Shown here in pieces: positions 9,481 through 16,908 of a stretch of 64,000 nucleotides of DNA. A model generated the notes under the pieces. The model had not been told where the DNA came from. It saw nothing but the letters and a program-made list of their open reading frames with translations, and did not search any database. Source of the DNA: Paramacrobiotus metropolitanus (lineage: Eukaryota; Tardigrada; Eutardigrada; Parachela; Macrobiotidae); assembly GCF_019649055.1 (NCBI RefSeq), contig NW_026570288.1, forward strand, positions 186,001-250,000. Reading direction: 5' to 3'. Position 1 is the first letter of the stretch. The number at the start of each line of letters is the position of its first letter. A program made the position numbers and the translations under genes.

Positions 9481-10531
9481 GTTTATCGCCGTAGGTGTAC
9501 ATTTTGTTGAGGAATCGGGCGATCTGAAGGCGAGTGGTACCTCTTGGGTTCCGATAATAACCGATAGCTCGAACTATCCGCTGTTGCGGTGTTTCCTTCT
9601 GGCTTAACTTAGCCGGTGGTTTCGGGAGTACCAGTTCGCCCATTCGGTCCCAGGATCGGTGGAGTATAAAGGCCATACATTCATCCTGGATCCAGCTGAC
9701 TATCTTCCGCATGAATTGTGCGGTAAGGAAATGGCCTCGCTCTACCCGGTATTCTTCGGTGAGCCTCTCCACTAGGGCCTGGTAGACGTCTCTGCGTTCC
9801 GCGTCAGCTGTGGTAATGATCCGCCGGACGTCTTCCTTAAAGATCGCCTTGGAGAAGGTCGGTTCCGGTTCACCAGGTTGTCTGTCCGGCAGCCTGTTGC
9901 GGATGTTGTGGGCTGGCAGGTCAGACTCATCGGTGTCAGCATGGTAGTCCCACATCTCTTCACGGGGACCCTCGGCCAGATGTTGGGCCGAGGTTGGTTC
10001 CAGCTGGTCCGAGTCATTAAGCTTCCGTTTAACTGGGGTATTCTCCAGTGAGATCTCCGGGGATGCCGAACGTTCTAAGTCCCGGTCCCTTTGCTGGATG
10101 TTGTCAACCATCCGCTGGAGGTATGGTGGAAGCGAGGAGTCTCCTTGTGACTCCTTTTTCTCCTTCTTGACCTTGGGTGCCTCTTTTGGAGGCTTCTCCT
10201 CGGCCCAGTTTCGGATCTCGTTGATCCAACTCTCGATGCTTTGACCGGGTTTCAACTCGGGCCTAGGCCCCCGATTCTTGTCGGGTTCCTGTCGGCTCGA
10301 TGTTGACTCTGGTTCGCTATCCGAGGATGATTGCTCGGGTCGGACCTTTCTTCGGCCCTTGTTACGGCGGACTTCTACGTCCGAGACATCGGTATCTCCG
10401 CCGCCGCGAGGTTTCTTGGGCAGTCGGTTCGGAGACTCCTTCTTTGAGGTCGACTTTTTGGCCTCGCGCTTCTTCCGCATAGTGGTGGAGTTGGCCGAAT
10501 GGATTACTGAGCCGCTGAATGTCGGCATTTC
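9458..10531 (-). CDS. Accessory chain segment: basic region and linker-histone-like unit
   Basis: Same frame as the upstream 10532-14164 segment, separated from it only by a TAG at 10532-10534 (GAG in copy 2). It begins MPTFSGSV and has a K/R/S-rich stretch (KKREAKKSTSKKE), a helical block (DVYQALVERLTEEYRVERGH, then WIQDECMAFILHRSWDR), then RIVRAIGYYRNPRGTTRLQI. That last piece and the residues following the break resemble the globular winged-helix of H1/H15 proteins in spacing. In copy 1 the frame ends early at 9458 because of a one-base difference from copy 2. Confidence 0.7.
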   Translation of the reverse strand, partial: EMPTFSGSVIHSANSTTMRKKREAKKSTSKKESPNRLPKKPRGGGDTDVSDVEVRRNKGRRKVRPEQSSSDSEPESTSSRQEPDKNRGPRPELKPGQSIESWINEIRNWAEEKPPKEAPKVKKEKKESQGDSSLPPYLQRMVDNIQQRDRDLERSASPEISLENTPVKRKLNDSDQLEPTSAQHLAEGPREEMWDYHADTDESDLPAHNIRNRLPDRQPGEPEPTFSKAIFKEDVRRIITTADAERRDVYQALVERLTEEYRVERGHFLTAQFMRKIVSWIQDECMAFILHRSWDRMGELVLPKPPAKLSQKETPQQRIVRAIGYYRNPRGTTRLQIARFLNKMYTYGDKPERRGRD

Positions 10532-13500
10532 CTAATCTTCGATCTCCACTGATGGCCGCCGTTTAGGGTCAACCATCCGTTTTGACGGGACCACGGACGC
10601 CTTTTGGGGTACCGTGGCCTTCGAGGCTTCTTGTCCGCTGATTGGGGAAGGTGCGATGGGGTGCGGCGCCGGGATTTCTCCGGAGGCTCGCTTCTTGCGA
10701 TAGTCATCGCCCATCTGCTGCACAATCTCTTTCATCCGTTGGGTCAGGTTATGGTACTCACGGATGGTTTCGTTTGAGTCGTTGTCGGGCAGGTTATCGC
10801 GGCGACTCTTGAGGGCGTTATAATAGTTACGCTCCGCGCTCGCGGCCCTATTGATGCAGTCATCCCTTTCGGTCATGGTCAGGTCCTTTATGGAGTCCAT
10901 GGCCGGGTCGTCATGGTACTGACGGTGGGTCTGGTTACTAACCGCGGGCCCTAATTGGGGCTGCACAGCCGGTTGTACCTGACTTTCAACCGTCACTTCG
11001 GCGGCTATGTCCGGCACCGAGGTTGACATCGATGCTGTGCTGCCCGGCTCTTTTGCCGCTATCTGCAGTTTTGCCGGAGACGAAGTGTCCATCCGTTCTT
11101 GGGAGGCTTGCCGAGGTGTCCGCTTCGGGGAGAACCTCGGTGGTGGAGGCTGGAGAGGGGTCATACTAGGCATCCGGTTCGGCTGAGACAGAGCCCTAGT
11201 TGGGGACACCTGTTTCACCGGGGACCTGCTTCGTCCACTAGTTGACCGAGGCTCAGTCGAGAGCCTTGATGTTGACCGAAGGTCATTTAGCAGGGCTTGT
11301 TGCCACTGTCGCTCCTCCTCGCTATCCTCCGCGGCGTAGACATTAGGGTCCTCATCGTTACCTCCCGAGTTGTCGGGGTCGATTTCAGGGATAAGGTCGG
11401 TTTTAGGCTGGCCTTCCTCCAGGGGTGGTTCGCGGATACATACGGCCGGGTTGATCCTCGGGTTCCGTAACAGCTGGACATAGTCCAAAACCACCCTCGG
11501 TAACCTCTGTGTCCGAGGTACCTGCATGCTGCTCCGGAGTGCCATAAGTCTCCGTATAATAGTGTCGCGGTCGGTCGCAAAGTCCAAGATCTTCTGGGTT
11601 ATGCGGTTCCGATCTCTTGACGACATCTTATGTTCGAGCTGTCCACCGGTAAGTTCACCTTCTTGGATGACCCGGTAGAATTCGGCCTGTTTAATCTGGT
11701 CTACCAGCTGGTTGTGGTAAGCCAGGGCTTCCCGTTCCGTTGCGGTTAAGTCCGGTTGGATGGCCTGTAGTACTAACTGAGGCTGGGGGGCCGTCTTGTG
11801 GCTCTCACCCGGCGTCGGTCGTACCTTCTGACGGGGCTTCGATGGGTCTGAAGCTGTTTCCCGCATCACAATCTCTCGGACCTGTTCGAGGGTCCGGACT
11901 TGTCTCGGTGGTGATGAGAACAGCTTCCGTTTCGGGCCCTTGTCCTCATCCCTGTCCTTAGACCGAGGCTTCCTCGCGAACTTAGGCGAATCTGGGCCTC
12001 CGGGCTGATGAATAGCCCTGCCATCCGGGGTGCTCTCCGGGTTATCGGACTGTTCTGTCGGACGTCGGATGACGAGCACCTGTTCCGTTCGTTTTGGCCG
12101 AGCCGAACCACCTATTGGGGGTACCGGCAATGTTGTTGGCCTCGGTGCCTTGCTTGTGCTCGGTGGGTCCGGGGTTAAGTCCCGCGTCCGAGCGTAAGCT
12201 TCCCGTTCCGCTGTGGAGGGCTCGAGGGTCTCTTCTTCACCTTCTAAGGGTGGGACATCCATAGGCTCACCGGGCGGCGTAGCTGGTCGTGCGGGTGGCT
12301 TAGCCTGTTGGGCTTTACGCTCCGCGGCTTCACGTCGCTTGTTACGGTAGTAACCCTCGGTGATCCGCTTAATATCTTGCAGCGCCTGTATCAGGGTCTC
12401 CTCGGTGTCCGAAGATCTCGCTGCCGATAGGGTTAATATGGTGGCAATGGTCTTCCGGCTCGTATCCAAGGTGTTGGTATCGACGTCGAGCCTTGCCGCT
12501 CTAGGGTCCCAGGCGTTCATGGCATGAAGTTGAGCATGCATTTCATGGCTGGCATCCTCGGCTCGCTGAAGTGCTCGCCGAATCGTTTCCTCCATTCCGG
12601 GTACTGCCAGTGGCCAATTTCCTGACGGTGGAGTAGCCGTCGAGGGTGGCTTGATGGTCGGTCTCCGGGTTGATTGGTCAGATGTACCCTGCTCTGGGGG
12701 TTCAATCTGCCTGATCCGAGACTGATCCTTGGAGGCTCGGTCCGCCTCTCGCCGTTCTTTGGCCTGCTTTTCTTCTTCATAATCCCGGATGAAACCCGAG
12801 AGCCAAAGCACGCATGATTGCAGCTGAGCCTGGCTGTACTGATGTTTCGGGGTTTCCGGGTGTAGAAGTATCCGAGTTGCCCGGGTGTGGTTCTCAACTC
12901 CGGTGATGTCACCATCCAGTTTGAAGAACTCTGCGCTATGACGGTCGCAGAAGCCTCGGCGAGTCCGCATCTCCGTCAAGATGTTGTTAGCCCGAGTCAT
13001 GGCTTCAACTATGTAGGGTTGAGCGTCGGGCGGCAGGACTCCCGGGTCCGATATGTTTTCCATCGCCCGTACCATTGAGCGGGGCGAAAGGCGCTGGGTC
13101 GGTGCAACCTGTTGGGTCGCTACCGGCCGTTCCGGTTGTTGCGGTAGGTTCGCGGGGGCTTGAGTCGGCGGAGTAGCCGGGGGCTGAGTTGCCCGGGTAG
13201 CCGAAGGTTGGGTCGGCTGAGTGGCCGGAGGCTGAGGTGGAACCGTTTTGCGGCTCTCTTCCTCATGCCTTTTTCTCGCAAGTGCCACTTCTAAATCGGC
13301 TCTTAGGCTCTCCAGGTCCATTGTGGCTACCCGGTGTTGATCTTGGATCCGCTCCTTCAGCTTCCTCTGAGCCGGGGTCCGATCCTCCAGTTGGTTAGCC
13401 TGAGCGGCTAAGTCCCGGACATAGCCTTCGTTAAGGGCTATGTCGTCACGGAGAGTTTGGATCTCTTGTTCCGTCGGGGCTGGTTGGAGTTGAGGTGGCT

Positions 13501-14164
13501 CAGTTGGGTTGCCCCTCGAAGGTCCGGGGGTCCGAGGTTGAGGAGGCCCCGATGGTTGAGCCTGTTGAGGTCCGGGGGTCCGAGGTTGAGCCTCCTTGTG
13601 GCTTCTTTCCTCTAACTTCCTCCGGAGTTTCTCGGCATGCCCACGAGCCATGTCGCGCTGTTCGGTGATGGTCTGTAGAGTCGCATCGCCCGGTTGCAGC
13701 GTAGCAATCCGCTGGGTCAGAAGGTCCGCCGTTAGCTCAGTTTCGGCTAAGTCCCTCCTCAATTCTTCGGTAGTTATGGTGATACCGAAGTCCATTTCCG
13801 GTGGGTCATCGAACATCTCGATGTCCGGTGAGGGTATCGGTGACGGAGGTTCTGACATTGGTGATGCGCTTCGGTGTGAGCCTGGGCCGGGGGTCACTGT
13901 TGGTTCCCCATCACGGCTACGGCTCCGACTCGGACTATATTCCGAGTATTCATCCGAGTCCAGGTCGCCCTCTTCGGCGATGCGTCTCCCGAGGTATCCG
14001 AGTGACGCATCCAATTCCCGAACGTCTGCTGGTGCTGTTGGCATTCCGGCCTCGGTGAGCCTAGCCACTTGACGGAGGTTTCTCTCCAAGTTGCACCGAT
14101 CATTCAGCAGCTTGGATTGTTCACGGTCCTTGTCGAAGTGAGGCTTGTCCTCCGGCTTGTTTCT
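10532..14164 (-). CDS. Accessory chain, large central segment (~1,200 codons)
   Basis: Unrecognised, highly charged and P/Q-rich. It holds several short coiled-coil stretches (for example LRRDLAETELTADLLTQRI, and IQTLRDDIALNEGYVRDLAAQ), P/T/Q repeats and SP/SR-rich linkers. There are no membrane segments or catalytic motifs that I can see. Its frame continues upstream past a single TAA at 14165-14167 into the next segment, and downstream past a TAG at 10532-10534. Copy 2 covers only its end (about 63430-64000). That part is open, with GAG at the TAG position. A structural or scaffold role is the most that can be guessed. Confidence 0.75.
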   Translation of the reverse strand, partial: RNKPEDKPHFDKDREQSKLLNDRCNLERNLRQVARLTEAGMPTAPADVRELDASLGYLGRRIAEEGDLDSDEYSEYSPSRSRSRDGEPTVTPGPGSHRSASPMSEPPSPIPSPDIEMFDDPPEMDFGITITTEELRRDLAETELTADLLTQRIATLQPGDATLQTITEQRDMARGHAEKLRRKLEERSHKEAQPRTPGPQQAQPSGPPQPRTPGPSRGNPTEPPQLQPAPTEQEIQTLRDDIALNEGYVRDLAAQANQLEDRTPAQRKLKERIQDQHRVATMDLESLRADLEVALARKRHEEESRKTVPPQPPATQPTQPSATRATQPPATPPTQAPANLPQQPERPVATQQVAPTQRLSPRSMVRAMENISDPGVLPPDAQPYIVEAMTRANNILTEMRTRRGFCDRHSAEFFKLDGDITGVENHTRATRILLHPETPKHQYSQAQLQSCVLWLSGFIRDYEEEKQAKERREADRASKDQSRIRQIEPPEQGTSDQSTRRPTIKPPSTATPPSGNWPLAVPGMEETIRRALQRAEDASHEMHAQLHAMNAWDPRAARLDVDTNTLDTSRKTIATILTLSAARSSDTEETLIQALQDIKRITEGYYRNKRREAAERKAQQAKPPARPATPPGEPMDVPPLEGEEETLEPSTAEREAYARTRDLTPDPPSTSKAPRPTTLPVPPIGGSARPKRTEQVLVIRRPTEQSDNPESTPDGRAIHQPGGPDSPKFARKPRSKDRDEDKGPKRKLFSSPPRQVRTLEQVREIVMRETASDPSKPRQKVRPTPGESHKTAPQPQLVLQAIQPDLTATEREALAYHNQLVDQIKQAEFYRVIQEGELTGGQLEHKMSSRDRNRITQKILDFATDRDTIIRRLMALRSSMQVPRTQRLPRVVLDYVQLLRNPRINPAVCIREPPLEEGQPKTDLIPEIDPDNSGGNDEDPNVYAAEDSEEERQWQQALLNDLRSTSRLSTEPRSTSGRSRSPVKQVSPTRALSQPNRMPSMTPLQPPPPRFSPKRTPRQASQERMDTSSPAKLQIAAKEPGSTASMSTSVPDIAAEVTVESQVQPAVQPQLGPAVSNQTHRQYHDDPAMDSIKDLTMTERDDCINRAASAERNYYNALKSRRDNLPDNDSNETIREYHNLTQRMKEIVQQMGDDYRKKRASGEIPAPHPIAPSPISGQEASKATVPQKASVVPSKRMVDPKRRPSVEIED

Positions 14165-14793
14165 TTATTCTAAGGTGGATAGGAGCGTATGGCCCTTTTC
14201 TAGGGTCTTCCTAATCTCCTGCCACTTGCAAAGTCTGGCTTCGGCTTCGTCGGGCCGGTTTGATGAGTCGTCGGAGAGGACTATGCCGTAATTGTCGGCA
14301 CGTCGTTCGATGGAGGACAGAAGTCTCGGGAGCTCACGGGTTTCCCAGGGTCCTGTTGGGATCCCTTCCCAGACTAGGCCTGCAATGTCTGCGGATTCTC
14401 GGTTAACTTCGACAATTAGGTCAGTAACTCGTCGGGCGGCTTCTTGTCCGTTGAGGCTGTAGGCCTGTTCGCGGCGTCGTATCAACATCGTTATGATGTT
14501 GTCACTGAGCCTCCTCACTCGGTTGACTCTTTCCCAGAGTGCCATTCTGTCTCTGGCTCGGTCATACGCCTGGCGGGTGGCGGGGCTAGGTTGTTGCCCT
14601 TCCGGTCCGGCTCCCTCGGTTAGGTTGAAGGCCGCTATCTGTTGGTCCACATAGGCCACCGCGCCTTCCAGGAGCCATCTGTCACGGACGTCCGCTGGAA
14701 TTCTGTCGTGGCTGAGACGCTCAATTTCACCGAGCTTCAATTGGATCTCGATGTTGAGTTTCTCGGTTTCCGCCCATTGTTCCGAGTTAAAGG
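14165..14793 (-). CDS. Accessory chain segment, helical (~200 codons)
   Basis: Same frame as 10532-14164, separated only by TAA 14165-14167. Strongly helical composition (ELRRR..., DRARDRMALWERVNRVRR). No ATG opens it. Its frame overlaps the upstream segment (stop TGA at 14737-14739) and enters from it by a -1 change. A heptamer CCCTTTA on the sense strand lies at 14794-14788 exactly where the two frames can be joined. Whether this is programmed frameshifting or a deletion cannot be decided from one copy. Confidence 0.6.
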
Positions 14794-15864
14794 GTATCGG
14801 TCTCGGCGCCGGCGTAGTTCCGTTAGGAGTACGAGTCCTTGTTGCCGAGTTCTGCGGATAGCCACAAACGCGTCTGACTTGGCTACGTCACGCGGGGTCG
14901 GTGATACCGGGTTTTGGTTGTCATCGATGACCCTACGCAGGTTCCGGAACGCTTGCCGGGACTGCTGGATTTGCTGCGGGGTGAAGTTAGTAACTTCAGT
15001 TGACCGTCGGAGCATGTAGGAGTCATGGATGATACGGTTGATGGTCAATTCCTGATCCAAGTATCGAGGGTCGGTCGGTGAAGTTTCTTGATGCTCGCGG
15101 TTAAGTCGCACCGCTAAGTCATCCGACTCCCTCAAAGTCGCATAAACTTGTAGCCGGCTTGGGCTCGCTTCTCTGTCATCCGGGGTCCTTGTCGTTCCAG
15201 CCGAAGCCCCCGTACTTGTGGTTGCGACGGCTGATCCCCGTTCTGACCCTTGGCTCGTCAATCCGGGCACATCCACTGTTCTAGGGGGTGCCAGAGGGTG
15301 TTCGTCTCGAGCCTCTTCGATCTGGGCCTTCAGAAGCCAATAATGGGTGTGGATCAATTGCAGTTGTTGTCCTGTTAGAGGGGTTCGCGACAGCAGTTTC
15401 CGGAGTATTTCTACTCCAAGGTTCAAGGAGCTGACCCACGTGCGTTCGGATGCCGGATTTTCCAGTCCTTCGGCTTGTATCTGGCCTCTCATCCCTTTCA
15501 CGAGAGCTTCGGTCTGTCCGAGCAATGCGTGTACTTCGGCTATTGAAGGGTCAGGAGGAGGGTTGGTCGCTCCGGCCGAAGCCCCCGTAGTTGCGGTTGC
15601 TAAGGCTGGCCCTCTCTCCGAGGCTGGAGTCTCGGAGGTTGACTTCCGGGCTCTAAGTATGGCTCGGGTATCCTGGATATATTGTTCCAGCTCCTTCATC
15701 TCCGAGTTCAGTCGGGTCAATTCTTGCGCGAAGTTAGGGTCGCTCAACTTGAGAGCTTCTATCTTGCGCTGGACGAGAGTCCATTCACTCTCAGCTTCCA
15801 TAAGACCCAGTGTGAGTTCTTCCGAGGGTCGATCCGGCCGAAGATGCGGCCGAGATCGGTTCAA
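14737..15864 (-). CDS. Accessory chain segment, coiled-coil (~370 codons)
   Basis: Opens without an ATG at its 5' end (TTG at 15864). The first internal ATG is in LGLMEAESEW. Helical, with heptad-like stretches (LTRLNSEMKELEQYIQDTRA; GQQLQLIHTHYWLLKAQIEE) and two copies of a G/A/T linker around ATTGASAGATNPP and ATTSTGASAGTTRTP, so part of it may be an internal duplication. Joined to the neighbours only by frame changes at both ends. Confidence 0.6.
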   Translation of the reverse strand: MNRSRPHLRPDRPSEELTLGLMEAESEWTLVQRKIEALKLSDPNFAQELTRLNSEMKELEQYIQDTRAILRARKSTSETPASERGPALATATTGASAGATNPPPDPSIAEVHALLGQTEALVKGMRGQIQAEGLENPASERTWVSSLNLGVEILRKLLSRTPLTGQQLQLIHTHYWLLKAQIEEARDEHPLAPPRTVDVPGLTSQGSERGSAVATTSTGASAGTTRTPDDREASPSRLQVYATLRESDDLAVRLNREHQETSPTDPRYLDQELTINRIIHDSYMLRRSTEVTNFTPQQIQQSRQAFRNLRRVIDDNQNPVSPTPRDVAKSDAFVAIRRTRQQGLVLLTELRRRRDRYPLTRNNGRKPRNSTSRSN

Positions 15865-16495
15865 CCGTAATTGCGGTTGCCGAAGGTCTGGCTGTGGAAG
15901 GTCCGGGTATCGAGGGTTCGGCTGTCGGTTGAGCCGGGGCTGCCTCCGCCGATGATATCGGAATCTTCGGTCTTTTCAGCATATGGACCGAAAAGGCCTT
16001 CGTTCCGTCTTCGTAATATCGAGTGAACGAAGATGGTGTCCGTTGACGTTCCGGCCGAGCTGTCGCTGATACCACCGGAGGCATATTTGTGCCGTCCTGT
16101 CGTGGCGCCGCCGGTAAAGTCGGCTGCTGCGAGGCTCCCATGGGTCCGGTTACTATGGGGTATCCCATCAGAGGGTTGACCGCGCCGCCTTGTGGCTGGT
16201 TCATACCCATCTGGTTGCACCATTGGGTGAACATGGCGAACATTTGGTTCGGCATGGGGTTCATCCCGGCTTGAGTCATCAGCGGCCCTATTGGGGCCGG
16301 CTGGATGCTCGTTACCGTAATCGGGATGTATGGTAGCGTCGGTGGCATGACTGGTCCGGGGATGAATGGTCCCGGTAGAAGTGGCGGGCGGATCTGACCT
16401 AATGGGTCGATCGGTACTGCCGGTACGTTCTGACCGGTGGCCGCGCTCACATTCACCAAAAGTCCGGTTTCGTCGAGCATAGTGCCCGGTGGCAA
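15791..16495 (-). CDS. Accessory chain segment, P/M-rich
   Basis: About 230 codons, P/G/M/Q-rich (PMPNQMFAMFTQWCNQMGMN). It begins near ATG-containing sequence (MLDETGLL) but probably continues from the frame of the 16496-16734 segment. It contains the hairpin 16283-16299, which it translates as APIGP. Frame changes at both ends lie at CC or CCC runs. Confidence 0.55.
   Translation of the reverse strand: MPPGTMLDETGLLVNVSAATGQNVPAVPIDPLGQIRPPLLPGPFIPGPVMPPTLPYIPITVTSIQPAPIGPLMTQAGMNPMPNQMFAMFTQWCNQMGMNQPQGGAVNPLMGYPIVTGPMGASQQPTLPAAPRQDGTNMPPVVSATARPERQRTPSSFTRYYEDGTKAFSVHMLKRPKIPISSAEAAPAQPTAEPSIPGPSTARPSATAITVEPISAASSAGSTLGRTHTGSYGS
16283..16299 (-). other. TATTG-loop hairpin inside an accessory ORF
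   Basis: CGGCCC-TATTG-GGGCCG, 6 perfect GC pairs, in coding sequence. Confidence 0.75.
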
Positions 16496-16734
16496 GGTCT
16501 GGAGGGGGCATCGTCCGGGGTTGAGTGACCATCCGTGACCCGACCGTTAAACCTGCCAAAGAATCAGCCGCTACGTTCGCATGCGGATTTGTTACCTGTG
16601 GGATTGGGGTTTGGGTGGCCGAACGCGTTTCAGCTCGAGCCCGATCGGTCGTGCGGGTACGGCTGAGATCGTCGGTTGTCGCGTCGGCTGCTGTTCGATC
16701 CACTCGACGGAGGGTCTCGTCGTCGGTCAGACAT
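16496..16734 (-). CDS. Accessory chain, probable N terminus
   Basis: An ATG at 16734-16732 (MSDRR...) opens the chain 175 bp after the integrase stop. The frame changes within the first ~10 codons at a CC. The downstream frame then reads D/R/T-rich residues (AADATTDDLSRTRTTDRARA) through to the next segment. The ATG choice is an inference: it is the only one between the integrase stop and this reading frame that leads into it. Confidence 0.5.
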
Positions 16735-16908
16735 CGTTATGAGAGGCTATTGGGATAAAGGAGATACGGCTCGTTAGCATTCTGATAAGGCCAAATAAGT
16801 TCAACTGAAGATTCCATGCACAACTGAAGAGGTCCCATTCCGACACCAAAGGTCCATTCTTAACTATGTCCTAGCTAAGCCCTAACTTATTCTAAGTTAA
16901 CTATGGCC
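16735..16908 (-). other. Spacer after integrase
   Basis: 174 bp, AT-richer than its surroundings. Repeated TTAACTTA/TAAGTTA words and one weak TATTG hairpin near 16745. No ORF. Confidence 0.5.

Noticed and set aside
8738-9607. 289-codon open frame on +
   Set aside because: Serine-rich antisense shadow of the acidic/serine-coding minus-strand gene. Many similar long + frames across the element have the same cause.
5224-16734. Envelope gene among the accessory ORFs
   Set aside because: No signal peptide or hydrophobic membrane segment is visible in any of them.
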